This document shows, in pieces, positions 8,254 to 19,758 of a stretch of 64,000 nucleotides of DNA; the first letter of the stretch is position 1, and every line of letters begins with the position of its first letter. This DNA comes from Staphylococcus shinii. Lineage in GTDB: Bacteria > Bacillota > Bacilli > Staphylococcales > Staphylococcaceae. The position numbers and the translations under genes are program-made. The notes under the pieces are model-generated. The model was not told the DNA's origin. It did not search any database and was given only the letters and a program-made list of their open reading frames with translations. The DNA is taken from the NCBI RefSeq assembly GCF_017583065.1, contig NZ_JAGEVL010000001.1:776860-840859 (forward strand). Reading direction: 5' to 3'.

Positions 8254-9444
8254 TTATTTTTTGTCTTCTGAGTTGTCCGATTCAGCTGATTCTTTGCTAT
8301 CATGTTCAGTTGTATCACCAGCAGTTTGTGAAGTCATTTTTTTTCTTTCTTCAAAATTTTGTCTGCGTTGATTCACTGCACTTGGTTGTTGTTTACGTCT
8401 TTCTTTTTCACGTTTTCTTCGTTCTTTTTTCTCTTGTTTAATACGTGCTTTTTCTTCTGCTTTTTCTTGTTTTAATCTTGCTGCTTCTTCTGCTTCGGCT
8501 TGTTTACGACGTTGTTCTTCTTCGTATGCTTCTTGATGTCTTCGTTGTTCTTCTTCGTATGCTTCTTGTCTTCTCTGTGCTGCTTCAGCTTGAGCTTGTT
8601 CGTCATACTCTGTAGTTGCATTGTCAACTTCAGTTTGACTTTGATTTGAAACTGATTCTCCATGTTCATCATAAACGTCACTTACTGCGCCAAATTCATC
8701 AGTTTGTTGTTGCTCATCTTCAGTTTGCTTTTTATGTTTATAATTGTATTTCGCTTGTCTGGAAAGCACTTGTGGCTCTTCATGTGCCTCTTGTGTCTCA
8801 GCGTTTACTTTATCAGCTACTTCAGAAGAATAACCGCCTCTTCTTAGTTGGTTCTCATTTCTTATTTGTTGTTCAGCGTCAGAAGTCTGTTCTCTCTCAC
8901 TATATTGTGGTTTTGGTCCAGTCTGTTGTTCGTATTCTGAATAACGACCTTGGTACCCTTCTCCATAATAAGCAGGGACTGTTTCTACCTTATCTTTACG
9001 TGCAAACATCATAACTGCTACGATTAAAAATAGGATTGGGATAATAAGTGGAACAAATAATAATACCAATGGTAATGTAACTATTGTAGCTAAAAGGAAT
9101 AAAAACCCTGATAGTATTCTAATATTCATTGAGATAAGTGCTAAGAATGATAATAATAAACACACAATAAAGTAAACGATAATAGCCCACACACCATTTT
9201 GTAACCAAATTACAAATTGCGTCGTATTCAAGCTATTATTAGCTAAAATTTGCTGAACAAAATCATTACCATTTAATGTAGTTTCTAAATTTTGTATTGA
9301 TGTCTCACTACTAAAAGATACTAGTGCAATAAACATCGTAATAATGGTTAGTAATAATAAAAATACCCAGCTTAACCAACCTAATACTTTTTCTGCTAGT
9401 CGACTCACAGGACGTCTAACTTGAGTATATTGCTCTCCTGACAT
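8254..9444 (-). CDS. auxB: AuxB-like DUF4064 membrane protein with charged repeat tail
   Basis: By position (directly after potD) this corresponds to S. aureus SAUSA300_1003, AuxB, a membrane factor reported to stabilise lipoteichoic acid and support beta-lactam resistance. The 396 residues split in two. An N-terminal membrane part (to about residue 152) has four helices and a long loop. A cytoplasmic, highly charged tail follows, with an 11-residue tandem repeat, AYEEEQRRHQE then AYEEEQRRKQ (DNA period 33 bp at 8510-8568), then a long Lys/Arg/Glu stretch likely to form a coiled coil. AAGGAG precedes the ATG. The symbol rests on synteny and domain type. Confidence 0.75.
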   Translation of the reverse strand: MSGEQYTQVRRPVSRLAEKVLGWLSWVFLLLLTIITMFIALVSFSSETSIQNLETTLNGNDFVQQILANNSLNTTQFVIWLQNGVWAIIVYFIVCLLLSFLALISMNIRILSGFLFLLATIVTLPLVLLFVPLIIPILFLIVAVMMFARKDKVETVPAYYGEGYQGRYSEYEQQTGPKPQYSEREQTSDAEQQIRNENQLRRGGYSSEVADKVNAETQEAHEEPQVLSRQAKYNYKHKKQTEDEQQQTDEFGAVSDVYDEHGESVSNQSQTEVDNATTEYDEQAQAEAAQRRQEAYEEEQRRHQEAYEEEQRRKQAEAEEAARLKQEKAEEKARIKQEKKERRKREKERRKQQPSAVNQRRQNFEERKKMTSQTAGDTTEHDSKESAESDNSEDKK

Positions 9445-9516
9445 GTCTATACAACTCCTTATAATGCTTTCAAACTATTATAGCGAAAATACGCTAAAAT
9501 AACTACTAACTTAGAT

Positions 9517-10590
9517 TTATTTTAATGACATTTTAAAATTTAAAAATCTTTCGTTATATTCACTCAATGTTTCTTTTCCCAAGTCTCTATAAACTTCTAA
9601 GTTTTCTTGTGACTCTTGTGATGGATAAAAGCGTTCATCATTTTTTACTTCGTCTGGAAGTAAATGTCTTGCTGCTTTATTTGGTGTTGCATAACCAACC
9701 CATTCTGTATTCTGCTTACTGTTTTGTGCGTCTAATAAAAAATTCATAAACTTATATGCGCCTGCTTTATTTTGAGCAGTTTTAGGTATTACCATATTAT
9801 CAAACCATAAATTCGAACCTTCTTTAGGCACAACGTAATCAAATTCATCGCTACCTTGAACCATAGGAGCAGCGACACCGCTCCACACAACAGCAATATT
9901 CGCTTCATGTTGTTCCAGCATCATAGTGATTTCGTCACCTACGACGCCTTTAACGTTTGGACCTAAATGTCTTAAATCTCGTTCCGCTTTTTCTAGATGT
10001 TGTGAATTCTTATCATTTAAACTGTATCCTAATTTATTCAACGCTAAACCTATTACTTCTCTTGCACCGTCTACTAATAATATATCATTGTTATATTTCT
10101 TGTTATACAATTGATTCCAAGAGTTAAAATTATCATTAGGATACGCCTTTTTATTATAAATAATACCTACAGTTCCAAAAAAATACGGCAAGGAATAGCG
10201 ATTATTTTTATCAAAAGACATATTCATATAATCTGGATCCAAATTTTTAATATTAGGAACATTGTCATGATTTATCGGTAATAACATGTTTTGTCTTTTT
10301 AATTTTTGAACAGTATATTCACTAGGAAAAGCAACATCGTAATGTGTGCCACCATTACGTATTTTGGCTTCCATTGCTTCATTAGAATCAAAAGTTTCAT
10401 AGATTACTTCAATACCTGTTTCTTTTTGGAATTTTTTAATTAAACTAGGATCAATATATTCTCCCCAATTATAAACATAAATTTTTTCGCCATTTTTTGA
10501 ATGGTCTTTCGCTGTATACTTATGACTGATAAACAGACATATTAATCCAACAACAACTGAAACTATGATTAATTGTAAGAATCGCTTCAT
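9517..10590 (-). CDS. potD: Spermidine/putrescine-binding protein PotD
   Basis: Extracytoplasmic substrate-binding component of the polyamine ABC transporter, 357 residues. An N-terminal hydrophobic segment (about 5-23) anchors or exports it; I do not see a proper lipobox, since the only nearby Cys follows Ile. The mature part begins KIYVYNWGEYIDPSLIKKFQ, typical of PotD/PotF, with later landmarks PYFFGTVGIIYNKKA and VWSGVAAPMVQGSDEFDYVVPKEG (the acidic site that clamps polyamines is in this region). Last gene of the XRE-potABCD operon; its ATG overlaps the potC stop (ATGA). Confidence 0.93.
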   Translation of the reverse strand: MKRFLQLIIVSVVVGLICLFISHKYTAKDHSKNGEKIYVYNWGEYIDPSLIKKFQKETGIEVIYETFDSNEAMEAKIRNGGTHYDVAFPSEYTVQKLKRQNMLLPINHDNVPNIKNLDPDYMNMSFDKNNRYSLPYFFGTVGIIYNKKAYPNDNFNSWNQLYNKKYNNDILLVDGAREVIGLALNKLGYSLNDKNSQHLEKAERDLRHLGPNVKGVVGDEITMMLEQHEANIAVVWSGVAAPMVQGSDEFDYVVPKEGSNLWFDNMVIPKTAQNKAGAYKFMNFLLDAQNSKQNTEWVGYATPNKAARHLLPDEVKNDERFYPSQESQENLEVYRDLGKETLSEYNERFLNFKMSLK

Positions 10591-11399
10591 TGCTGTAAAC
10601 CTCGTTTCACTTGCTTTTTATGTTTCACCATATTTTGAATGAAATAATAACCAAAAATACCTAACATAATAACTACAAATAATATTGTAGAAATAGCATT
10701 GATTTCCATGCTAATACCTTTTCTAGCCATAGCATATACTTCTACTGATAATACACTAAATCCGTTGCCTGTCACAAAGAAACTTACGGTAAAATCATCC
10801 AGTGAATATGTAAGTGCCATAAAAAATCCACCAATAATTGCAGGCATCAGGTGCGGTAGCATTACTTTATTTAAAACTTGAAATTCAGTTGCTCCTAAAT
10901 CACGTGCTGCATTAAGTGTATAATCATTCATTTCATAAAGTTTAGGTAAAACAATGATAACAACGATTGGTATACAGAATGCAATATGAGAAATTAACAC
11001 AGTCGTGAATCCAAGTCCTAGGCCTGTGAAATGACCAATTGCCGTAAACATAATTAAAAATGAAGCTCCAATAACTACATCTGATGAAACCATCAATACA
11101 TTATTTAATGTTAATAATGAAACTTTCAACTTTTTATTTCTCAGATGAAATAGACCAATTGCGCCCATCGTGCCAATCACCGTTGCAAAGGCTGCTGCTA
11201 AAAGTGCAACAGCAATGGTATTAAAAATGACTGACATGAGGCGTTCATTATTAAATAATGTTTGATAATGTTCTAAGGTAAATCCTTCAAAGTGAATCAT
11301 GTTACCTGCGGAATTAAAGGAATAAAGCATTAAAAATAAAATTGGAATATATAATACTGCGGTTAATATACCAATGTATAATTTACCATACCATTTCAC
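10587..11399 (-). CDS. potC: Spermidine/putrescine ABC permease PotC
   Basis: Inner-membrane permease, 270 residues, six membrane segments. The EAA loop that docks onto PotA is visible as DYTLNAARDLGATEFQVLNKVMLPHLMPAIIGG. I chose GTG 11399, which gives an N-terminus MKWYGKLYIG as in S. aureus and has AGAGGGTG upstream. A GTG at 11408 is in frame but overlaps that ribosome site. It is translationally linked to potB upstream and potD downstream by near or true overlaps. Confidence 0.92.
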   Translation of the reverse strand: MKWYGKLYIGILTAVLYIPILFLMLYSFNSAGNMIHFEGFTLEHYQTLFNNERLMSVIFNTIAVALLAAAFATVIGTMGAIGLFHLRNKKLKVSLLTLNNVLMVSSDVVIGASFLIMFTAIGHFTGLGLGFTTVLISHIAFCIPIVVIIVLPKLYEMNDYTLNAARDLGATEFQVLNKVMLPHLMPAIIGGFFMALTYSLDDFTVSFFVTGNGFSVLSVEVYAMARKGISMEINAISTILFVVIMLGIFGYYFIQNMVKHKKQVKRGLQQ

Positions 11400-11404
11400 G
11401 TGCT

Positions 11405-12208
11405 TCACCCTCTTCCATTCGACGATTTAGTATTAGTAATGATCAACACTAGTGCCATAAATATAATAAGGCATAACGCAATCGTTGAACCCATTCCATA
11501 ATTTTGAATTACAAGAAATTGTTCTTCTATCGCAGTTCCTATATTAATCACTTTATTTCCTGCAATTAATCTCGTTATCATAAACAAGGATAATGCAGGG
11601 ATAAATGTCACTTGAACACCTGTTAATACACCTTGTTTCGTCAAAGGAAGTATTACTTTTCTAAAAGTAGTAAACGGACTTGCTCCTAAGTCACTCGATG
11701 CCTGTAGTATATTATTAGGAATATCTTTCATACTATTAAAAATAGGTAAAATCATAAATGGAATATAAATATAACTTGCTACAATTAAAAATGCAGGAAC
11801 AGTAAACAATAAATCCATTTCAGATAAATGTAATAACCTTAACATTTGATTGATAATACCATCATGACTCAATAATCCAATAAATGCATAGGTCTTCAGT
11901 AGTAAATTAATCCATGTAGGTATGATTAATATCAGTAACCATAAATTTTGAAATTTGGAAGATCTAATAAAATAAGCTGCTGGATAACTGACTAACAATG
12001 TAATGAGTGTGATAACAGCTGCAAAAACTACTGAGTCCCAAATCATACGAAAATATTTCCATGTCAGAATTTGCTTATAATTTTCAAAACTGAAATGCCC
12101 GTGTAAATCAAATAAAGAGAAGTACACAAGCAAAAGTACTGGAACTATAATAAATAGTATCATCCATAACACATAAGGAATGAATAAGAATTTGTTTATT
12201 TTACGCAT
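11405..12208 (-). CDS. potB: Spermidine/putrescine ABC permease PotB
   Basis: Partner permease of PotC, 267 residues, six membrane helices. The EAA loop is seen as [29 protein letters not shown]. Start at ATG 12208 ([16 protein letters not shown]), which follows GAGGAGCATAACC and overlaps the last eight bases of potA. The frame stays open upstream into potA but that extension is coding sequence of potA, not potB. The C-terminal end (TKSSNGRG) is short and polar. Confidence 0.92.
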   Translation of the reverse strand: MRKINKFLFIPYVLWMILFIIVPVLLLVYFSLFDLHGHFSFENYKQILTWKYFRMIWDSVVFAAVITLITLLVSYPAAYFIRSSKFQNLWLLILIIPTWINLLLKTYAFIGLLSHDGIINQMLRLLHLSEMDLLFTVPAFLIVASYIYIPFMILPIFNSMKDIPNNILQASSDLGASPFTTFRKVILPLTKQGVLTGVQVTFIPALSLFMITRLIAGNKVINIGTAIEEQFLVIQNYGMGSTIALCLIIFMALVLIITNTKSSNGRG

Positions 12209-13295
12209 GGTTATGCTCCTCATAACTTTCGATACGTTGATCAAATTCTGCTTCAGTTTCTCCTGGCACCATAATATGAATCGCTTCAGGATCAAAATAC
12301 AAGCCAACTTTACTTCCTATTTCTGCTTTTTTAGTAGAATGAATCATCCATTCATAGCCTTTTCTGTCTATACAATTAATTTCATAGTGAACGCCTCTAA
12401 ATAGCATCGAATCAACAGTGACCTCAAATAAACCTTCTGCAGCTGCCATCAAACTAATATCTTCTGGTCTTATAACAACTTCAACTTTTTTCTGTGAATC
12501 TATCCCCATATCAACACAGTCAAAATCTTGACCATAAATATTAACTAAATAGTCATCAATCATTGTACCTTCAACGATATTAGATTCTCCTATAAAGTCT
12601 GCCACGAAGCGATTGACTGGTTCATCATAAATATCAGTTGGTGTGCCGAATTGTTGAATTTTACCATCTTTCATAACAAAGATATAATCACTAAGTGCCA
12701 AGGCTTCCTCTTGGTCATGTGTTACAAAAATAAACGTTATTCCCAACCTTGATTGTATCTCTCTTAACTCATATTGCATCTGTGTACGTAACTTTAAATC
12801 TAGCGCAGACAGCGATTCGTCTAATAAGAGTATTTCAGGCTCATTAACTATAGCTCGTGCAATTGCTATGCGTTGTTTTTGACCACCACTCATACCATCA
12901 ATTGTGCGTGTCTCATACCCTGTTAATTTCACAAGCTGTAAAGCTTCTTGAACTTTCCTTTTAATTTCAGACTTACTTATTTTTTTAAGTTTTAATCCAA
13001 AAGCTATATTGTCATAAACATTAAGGTGTGGAAATAATGCATAATCCTGAAATACCGTATTTACTTTACGTTTATTTGCAGGCGTTTGATTGATTTTCTT
13101 GTTTTGATAAATAATCTCCCCATTATCTGCAGTCTCAAAGCCAGCAATGAGTTTTAGTATGGTCGTTTTACCACAACCTGATGGACCAAGTAACGTGTAA
13201 AAATGTCCTGATTCTATATCAATATCAATCTTATCTAAAATTTGTAAATCATCGTAACTTTTACTTACAGATTTGAAAGATAATAAAGGTTCCAT
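12201..13295 (-). CDS. potA: Spermidine/putrescine ABC transporter ATPase PotA
   Basis: ATPase of the polyamine importer, 364 residues. Walker [10 protein letters not shown] (about 37-45), signature [14 protein letters not shown], Walker [14 protein letters not shown] and H-loop [11 protein letters not shown] are all intact. A C-terminal TOBE-type domain (about residues 235-350) carries regulatory or substrate-related functions in this subfamily. It starts ten bases after the XRE regulator's stop, with AGGAGG in the gap, so the regulator and transporter form one transcript. Both permeases and the binding protein follow. Confidence 0.95.
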   Translation of the reverse strand: MEPLLSFKSVSKSYDDLQILDKIDIDIESGHFYTLLGPSGCGKTTILKLIAGFETADNGEIIYQNKKINQTPANKRKVNTVFQDYALFPHLNVYDNIAFGLKLKKISKSEIKRKVQEALQLVKLTGYETRTIDGMSGGQKQRIAIARAIVNEPEILLLDESLSALDLKLRTQMQYELREIQSRLGITFIFVTHDQEEALALSDYIFVMKDGKIQQFGTPTDIYDEPVNRFVADFIGESNIVEGTMIDDYLVNIYGQDFDCVDMGIDSQKKVEVVIRPEDISLMAAAEGLFEVTVDSMLFRGVHYEINCIDRKGYEWMIHSTKKAEIGSKVGLYFDPEAIHIMVPGETEAEFDQRIESYEEHNHA

Positions 13296-13305
13296 ATATA
13301 TCCTC

Positions 13306-13845
13306 CTATAAATAAGAAGCGGTAGCGACTATCATCACTTGAGCTTCTTCTGATTTTGGATTTATTAATCTATGTAACTGATTAGCCTTAAAATAAAGCG
13401 CATCTCCTACTACAGCATGGTAATCATCATCACCTAATTTCAAAGTAACTTGTCCTTTTAAACAATAGATGAAAGTATCTGATTCTGATGGTTCAAAATT
13501 TTTATACGAGGCGTTCCCTTGTAACGTTAACAATAATGGCTCCATTTCAAATTCATTAGACTGTGTAACCGGCCAATTTAATATATAACCCTTATCATAT
13601 TCATCATAAGTAACTTGTGATGCCTTTTTATATAACACTTTTTCTGTTCGTGGTTCTTTGAAAAAATCACTAGGAGTCGTACCCAATACTTCTAATATAT
13701 TCAAAAATGTTTCCATACTTGGTGATGCATGTTGACTTTCAATTTGTGATATATAACCTTTTGATAAGTCAGTACGCTCTGCTAATTCTTCTTGTGTTAA
13801 ATGCTTTATAATACGTAAATTTTTAATTTTTTTACCTATCTCCAT
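13306..13845 (-). CDS. XRE-family regulator with C-terminal cupin sensor, upstream of potABCD
   Basis: A 179-residue DNA-binding protein. Residues about 6-60 form an XRE helix-turn-helix ([22 protein letters not shown]) and residues about 105-175 a cupin ([26 protein letters not shown]). This architecture is shared with PuuR-like regulators that sense polyamines or amino acids. Being the first gene of the potABCD operon, it most likely controls it and itself. AAAAGGTG precedes the ATG. An inverted repeat overlapping the -10 box (13854-13878) is a good candidate for its own operator. The effector is inferred, not shown. Confidence 0.9.
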   Translation of the reverse strand: MEIGKKIKNLRIIKHLTQEELAERTDLSKGYISQIESQHASPSMETFLNILEVLGTTPSDFFKEPRTEKVLYKKASQVTYDEYDKGYILNWPVTQSNEFEMEPLLLTLQGNASYKNFEPSESDTFIYCLKGQVTLKLGDDDYHAVVGDALYFKANQLHRLINPKSEEAQVMIVATASYL

Positions 13846-13853
13846 TTTTTCAC

Positions 13854-13878
13854 CTTTTCAAAATATTATAGTGAAAAG
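13854..13878 (-). promoter_or_regulatory. Promoter -10 with inverted repeat upstream of the XRE-pot operon
   Basis: CTTTTCA and TGAAAAG form a perfect 7-bp inverted repeat separated by 11 bases. The minus-strand TATAAT (13865-13870) lies inside the spacer, so binding would block RNA polymerase. This is the expected layout for an autorepressing XRE protein. The -35 is weak. Confidence 0.5.
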
Positions 13879-13921
13879 TTTTAATTTTCATCATAACTAA
13901 AATTTATGCTTTTAAAAAAAT

Positions 13922-13996
13922 AAAAAGCTATATTCTGTTTACTTTTATCAAACATTTTGTTTAATGCTTAATAAAAATATCAGAATATAGCTTTTA
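13922..13996. terminator. Hairpin after UPF0223 gene
   Basis: AAAAAGCTATATTCTG and CAGAATATAGCTTTT pair perfectly over about 14 bp, with a 43-base loop in between. It lies just past the stop of the minus-strand UPF0223 gene, and the A-tract gives a U-run on that strand. Confidence 0.65.
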
Positions 13997-14011
13997 TGAC
14001 AATAGTTATTT

Positions 14012-14284
14012 TTATTTTGATGAAAAATATCTTTGTTCTGGTGAAGTTTGTACTGCTTTAACCACTTGATAAGTGTTATAGCCGCTATTATTCTCAAATT
14101 CTTTAAAAATCTGTTTCTCTTCAGCTTTGCCAGGTACAATTTCTTTAAATTGTTTATAACGATTTAATATGAGTTGTCCTTCAACTTTAGATTCATAATA
14201 AGCCTCAACAGCATTGAAAAATGACACGACTTGCATCATCTCATCATTTGTCCAATCTAAATCTATTGGATATTGATATTCCAT
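14012..14284 (-). CDS. UPF0223 (YktA-like) protein
   Basis: A 90-residue cytosolic protein of the UPF0223 family (B. subtilis YktA). Family blocks seen: [22 protein letters not shown] at the N-terminus and [19 protein letters not shown] followed by [10 protein letters not shown]. Start at ATG 14284 with GGAGG eleven bases upstream; an open extension upstream has no ribosome site. No known function. It sits between the pdh and pot operons as in S. aureus. Confidence 0.9.
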   Translation of the reverse strand: MEYQYPIDLDWTNDEMMQVVSFFNAVEAYYESKVEGQLILNRYKQFKEIVPGKAEEKQIFKEFENNSGYNTYQVVKAVQTSPEQRYFSSK

Positions 14285-14364
14285 TGTTTTTTTTACCTCC
14301 AATTCAATTAACTTATCTTCATTATATTTCAAAGTAATATTTTGTATCATCTATATGCTATATA

Positions 14365-14401
14365 CAAAAAAATCCGAGACATTTATTTATGTCCCGGACT
14401 C
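14365..14401 (-). terminator. pdhABCD operon terminator
   Basis: On the minus strand AGTCCGGGACAT pairs with ATGTCTCGGATT around AAATAA and is followed by a T-tract. It lies about 145 bases after the pdhD stop. Confidence 0.8.
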
Positions 14402-14545
14402 AATTGTCATATTGGTAATAAATCATTACTTTGAGTAAGAACTTAAATTAAGTTATGCTCAATTGTAAACATTTTTACCAGAGCGTGATAACAAATACTT
14501 GTATGTCACATTCCTTTTTAACTTTAGTATGAAAATCTAAAGAAA

Positions 14546-15952
14546 TTACATTGTATGAATAGGTAATCCTAATGCTTTTTCAGCAGCTTCCATAGACATT
14601 TCACCTAATGTTGGGTGAGCATGAATAGTTAAAGATAAATCTTCAGCATTCATACCTGCTTCAATTGCTAAACCTAATTCAGAAATAATATCAGAAGCGC
14701 CAGTACCAACTACTTGAGCACCTACTAATGTGTTATCTTCTTTAAGTGTTAACAATTTAACAAATCCAGTTGTGTCATCTAATGATAAAGCACGTCCATT
14801 AGCTGCATAAGGGAATTTAGAAGCTGTAACTGCTAAACTTTCTTCTTTAGCTTGAGCTTCTGTGTAACCAACAGTAGCAAGTTCTGGTTCAGTGAAACAT
14901 ACAGCAGGCATACCAATGTAGTCTACTTCAGATGCTTCACCAGCAATTACTTCAGCAGCAACTTTAGCTTCATAACTAGCTTTATGTGCAAGTGGTAAAC
15001 CAGGAACGATATCGCCAATTGCAAAAATGTTTTCAGCTGAAGTACGGCTTTGTTTATCTACTTCTAACAATCCACGATCTGCAAATTTAAGGCCTAACTC
15101 TTCTAAACCTAATTCATCAGTGTTAGGACGACGTCCTACAGTAACTAATACGTAATCAGCATCGATTGTTTGTTCTTCGCCTTTTACTTCATAAGTTACT
15201 TTCACACCATTTTCAGTTTCTTCAGCAGATTTAGCCATTGCTTCAGTTACAATTTCAACGCCTTTTTCTTTCATACCTTTTTTAACAGGTTGCGTCATTT
15301 GTTTTTCGAAACCACCTAAGATGTCTTTTGCACCTTCTAGGATAGTAACTTCTGAACCAAAGTTAGCGAAAGCAGTTCCTAATTCTGAACCAATGTAGCC
15401 TCCACCAACAACAACCAATTTACCAGGAACTTCTTGTAAATTTAGAGCACCAGTAGAATCGATTACGCGGTTACCAAATTTGAAGTTAGGGATTTCAATT
15501 GGTCTAGAACCAGTTGCAATAATCGCGTTTTTGAAATTATAAGTTTGAGCACTTTTATCATCCATAACACGTAGGCTATTGTTATCAACAAAGTAAGCTT
15601 CACCTTTTACGATTTCAACTTTATTACCTTTTAATAATCCTTCAACGCCACCAGTTAATTTCTTAACAACTGATTGTTTGAATTCTTGAACTTTATCATA
15701 TTTTAGTGAAACACTTTCAGCGATTACACCTAAATTTTCAGAGTTCTTAGTTTCGTCATAACGATGTGAAGCGTGTAATAACGCTTTTGAAGGAATACAT
15801 CCTACGTTTAGACATACACCGCCAAGCTCGCCTTTTTCTACGATTGTTACTTTTTGACCTAATTGTGCTGCACGAATTGCTGCAACATATCCGCCAGGTC
15901 CTGCTCCGATTACAATAGTATCTGTTTCAATTGGGAAATCTCCAACTACCAT
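14546..15952 (-). CDS. pdhD: Dihydrolipoamide dehydrogenase E3 (PdhD/LpdA)
   Basis: Flavoenzyme that reoxidises lipoamide with NAD+, the E3 of the pyruvate dehydrogenase complex and probably shared with other 2-oxoacid dehydrogenases. The 468 residues contain the FAD loop GAGPGG (16-21), the redox-active disulfide C47/C52 in [13 protein letters not shown], the NAD-binding [10 protein letters not shown], and the catalytic base motif IHAHPTLGE near the C-terminus. Last gene of pdhABCD; three bases separate it from pdhC. Confidence 0.97.
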   Translation of the reverse strand: MVVGDFPIETDTIVIGAGPGGYVAAIRAAQLGQKVTIVEKGELGGVCLNVGCIPSKALLHASHRYDETKNSENLGVIAESVSLKYDKVQEFKQSVVKKLTGGVEGLLKGNKVEIVKGEAYFVDNNSLRVMDDKSAQTYNFKNAIIATGSRPIEIPNFKFGNRVIDSTGALNLQEVPGKLVVVGGGYIGSELGTAFANFGSEVTILEGAKDILGGFEKQMTQPVKKGMKEKGVEIVTEAMAKSAEETENGVKVTYEVKGEEQTIDADYVLVTVGRRPNTDELGLEELGLKFADRGLLEVDKQSRTSAENIFAIGDIVPGLPLAHKASYEAKVAAEVIAGEASEVDYIGMPAVCFTEPELATVGYTEAQAKEESLAVTASKFPYAANGRALSLDDTTGFVKLLTLKEDNTLVGAQVVGTGASDIISELGLAIEAGMNAEDLSLTIHAHPTLGEMSMEAAEKALGLPIHTM

Positions 15953-15955
15953 GTT

Positions 15956-17251
15956 TTACCCCTCCATTAATAATAATTCTGGATTATTTAATAAACGTTT
16001 AATATGATTCATAGCATTTTGTCCAGTAGCACCATCAATTTGTCTGTGGTCAAAGCTTAATGATAATGATAGTACTGGTGCTGCAACAATTTCTCCATCT
16101 TTAACGATAGGTTTTTGTGCAATGCGTCCGATACCTAAGATAGCAACTTCTGGGTGATTGATAACTGGTGTGAACCATTGTCCGCCAGCTGAACCGATGT
16201 TACTGATTGTACAAGTAGCACCTTTCATTTCATCAGCTGATAATTTACCATCACGAGCTTTAACAGCAAGTTCGTTAATTTCATCTGAAATTGTAAACAT
16301 AGATTTGCGATCAGCATTTTTAACTACTGGTACTAATAAACCTCTGTCTGTATCAGCTGCGATACCGATATTCCAGTAATGTTTGTGCACGATTTCGCCA
16401 GCTTCTTCATTGAATTCTGTGTTAAGCGCTGGGTATTTTTTAAGTGCAGAAACAAGTGCTTTCACTACATATGGTAAGAAAGTTAATTTAGTACCTTGCT
16501 CAGCTGCAACTTCTTTGAATTTTTTACGGTGATCCCATAGTTCTTGAACATCAATTTCATCCATTAATGTTACATGTGGTGCAGTATGTTTTGAGTTAAC
16601 CATTGCTTTAGCAATTGCTTTACGCATTGCTGGGATTTTTTCAGTAGTTTCTGGGAATTCACCTTCAGTAGAAACTGCTGCTGGTTGTGAAGCGCTTGTG
16701 CTAGTTGTTTCTTCGCTAGCTGCTGCACTTTCATTTGAAGCAGTTGATTGGCCACCATTTAAGTAAGCGTCAACATCTTCTTTAGTAGTACGTCCGTTTT
16801 TGCCTGAACCTGAAACAGCTTTAATATTAACGCCTTTTTCACGTGCATATTTACGTACAGAAGGCATCGCTTTAACACGTTTGCTTTCGTCTACTTCTTC
16901 ATCATTTGAAGCTTGTGCAGGTGCTTCTGGCGTACTTTCTTCTGCTGGTGCCTCTGTTTCTTCACTAGCAGCTTCGTCACTTTCACTACCTTTAAATTGC
17001 ATTTCTTCTGCATCTGGTGCATCGATTTTAACAATTGTATCACCAACAACTGCAACAGTACCTTCGTCTACTAAAACTTCTTCAATAGTACCAGAAACAG
17101 GAGATGGAATTTCTACAACTGATTTGTCATTTTGGACTTCAGCTAATACATCGTCTTCTTCAATTGTGTCTCCAGCTTTAACAAACCATTTTACAATTTC
17201 ACCTTCGTGGATACCTTCACCAATGTCGGGTAATTTAAATTCAAATGCCAC
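15956..17251 (-). CDS. pdhC: Dihydrolipoyl acetyltransferase E2 (PdhC)
   Basis: Core of the pyruvate dehydrogenase complex, 431 residues. One lipoyl domain (about 1-77) with the modified lysine K43 in [10 protein letters not shown] is followed by an acidic/Ala-rich linker and the E1/E3-binding domain ([13 protein letters not shown], about 128-165). A second Ser/Ala/Thr-rich linker leads into the catalytic domain with [10 protein letters not shown] (HxxxDG) near the C-terminus. AGGAGG lies upstream of the ATG. A 147-base gap with a hairpin separates it from pdhB, unlike the tight spacing elsewhere in the operon. Confidence 0.97.
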   Translation of the reverse strand: MAFEFKLPDIGEGIHEGEIVKWFVKAGDTIEEDDVLAEVQNDKSVVEIPSPVSGTIEEVLVDEGTVAVVGDTIVKIDAPDAEEMQFKGSESDEAASEETEAPAEESTPEAPAQASNDEEVDESKRVKAMPSVRKYAREKGVNIKAVSGSGKNGRTTKEDVDAYLNGGQSTASNESAAASEETTSTSASQPAAVSTEGEFPETTEKIPAMRKAIAKAMVNSKHTAPHVTLMDEIDVQELWDHRKKFKEVAAEQGTKLTFLPYVVKALVSALKKYPALNTEFNEEAGEIVHKHYWNIGIAADTDRGLLVPVVKNADRKSMFTISDEINELAVKARDGKLSADEMKGATCTISNIGSAGGQWFTPVINHPEVAILGIGRIAQKPIVKDGEIVAAPVLSLSLSFDHRQIDGATGQNAMNHIKRLLNNPELLLMEG

Positions 17252-17339
17252 GTTATTATCCTCCTAAAAATTCATATTAAGTCAAAAATTAGAAAACAGG
17301 TTGAGACAATTTACTCATACCTTCTTTATTGTATATATA

Positions 17340-17392
17340 AACTTGAATGAAGTAGGTATAGCGACGTATCGTATACGCTACTCCATTCAAAG
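17340..17392. other. Intercistronic hairpin between pdhB and pdhC
   Basis: TTGAATG...GTAG...TAGCG pairs with CGCTA..CTC.CATTCAA, giving an interrupted stem of about 16 bp around ACGTATCGTATA. No T-tract follows on the minus strand, so it is more likely an RNA processing or stability element than a terminator. Confidence 0.55.
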
Positions 17393-17398
17393 AGTATA

Positions 17399-18376
17399 TT
17401 AAAATTCTAATGTTTCTTTTGCTTTTTCAATGATATCGTTTTTGTTTGGTAACCAAACATTTTCCGCTTGTGTAAACGGATAGACAGTGTCAGCCGCTGC
17501 AACTCTTGCAATAGGAGCTTCTAATGAAAGGATTGAACGTTCAGCTAACTCAGATGCAACTGTTGCACCAACACCAGCTTGACGTTGAGCTTCTTGAACT
17601 ACTACTGCACGACCAGTTTTTTCAACTGAAGCAACAAGTGTTTCGATATCAATTGGTTGAACAGTACGTAAGTCAATGACTTCTACTGAATAACCTTCTT
17701 TTTCTAATTCTTCTGCTGCTTTTAATGACTCTTGTACCATCGCACCGTATGCAATAAGTGTGATGTCATTACCTTCTTGTTTTACGTTAGCTTTTCCGAT
17801 TTCAATTGTGTACTCTTCTTCAGGTACTTCATCACGGAAAGAACGATATAATTTCATGTGCTCTAAATATACAACTGGGTCATTACTTCTAATTGCAGAA
17901 ATTAATAATCCTTTAGCGTCATATGGATTTGAAGGGATTACCACGTGTAACCCAGGTGATTGAGCTAAAATACCTTCTAAGTTATCAGCGTGTAATTCTG
18001 GTGTATGAACACCACCACCAAATGGTGCACGAATTGTAACTGGAGCTTGTTTAGAGTTACCAGAACGGAAACGCGTACGCGCAATTTGTCCTGCTACAGA
18101 GTCGAACACTTCAAATACAAATCCTAAGAATTGTATTTCCATAACTGGACGGTATCCTTGTGTAGTTAAACCTAGAGCTAAACCACCAATACCAGATTCC
18201 GCTAAAGGTGTATCAAATACACGATCTTCACCGAATTCTTTTTGTAAACCTTCAGTTACACGGAAAACACCACCGTTAACACCGACGTCTTCACCGAAAA
18301 GTAAGACATTTTCATCATTTTGTAATTCGGTTTTAAGCGCATTATTAATCGCTTGAACCATTGTCATTTGTGCCAT
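17399..18376 (-). CDS. pdhB: Pyruvate dehydrogenase E1 beta subunit (PdhB)
   Basis: Beta subunit of the thiamine-diphosphate-dependent E1, 325 residues, full length. Recognisable by [20 protein letters not shown], the conserved [15 protein letters not shown] (with the Glu that activates ThDP), [17 protein letters not shown], and the C-terminal transketolase domain with [12 protein letters not shown]. Three bases downstream of pdhA, so translation is coupled. The enzyme converts pyruvate to acetyl-CoA, CO2 and NADH together with PdhA, C and D. Confidence 0.97.
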   Translation of the reverse strand: MAQMTMVQAINNALKTELQNDENVLLFGEDVGVNGGVFRVTEGLQKEFGEDRVFDTPLAESGIGGLALGLTTQGYRPVMEIQFLGFVFEVFDSVAGQIARTRFRSGNSKQAPVTIRAPFGGGVHTPELHADNLEGILAQSPGLHVVIPSNPYDAKGLLISAIRSNDPVVYLEHMKLYRSFRDEVPEEEYTIEIGKANVKQEGNDITLIAYGAMVQESLKAAEELEKEGYSVEVIDLRTVQPIDIETLVASVEKTGRAVVVQEAQRQAGVGATVASELAERSILSLEAPIARVAAADTVYPFTQAENVWLPNKNDIIEKAKETLEF

Positions 18377-18379
18377 CGG

Positions 18380-19492
<1,113 letters not shown>

Positions 19493-19543
19493 TCAATTCA
19501 CCAAACCTTTCCCGTATAGTAGAAATTCATTTTATCCTTTAAC

Positions 19544-19573
19544 ATTGTACCACAAAACTGTTACACTGTTAAA
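19544..19573 (-). promoter_or_regulatory. pdhA promoter
   Basis: On the minus strand TTTAAC is followed after about 18 bases by TGGTACAAT, an extended -10. It lies about 55 bases before the pdhA start codon. Confidence 0.5.
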
Positions 19574-19758
19574 CAATTTGAAAAAGTTCTGTAATACTCA
19601 AAATAGATACAGTTTTCGTGTCTGTATCAATGAAAATTATAACACTGTACTACTCAAAATCATGTAATTTTTTCTAAAGGCTTCTATATAAATGTAAGCG
19701 CACCCATTTATTATGCTATAATCAATTGACACAAATTTCAAATGTAGTGCATTCAATT

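Noticed and set aside
13948..14139. 63-codon minus-strand frame overlapping UPF0223
   Set aside because: It lies in another frame of the UPF0223 gene and crosses its terminator.
19693..19706. CcpA cre-like site TGTAAGCGCACCCA near ykyA
   Set aside because: Two mismatches to the cre consensus at key positions, and it lies far from the pdhA promoter.
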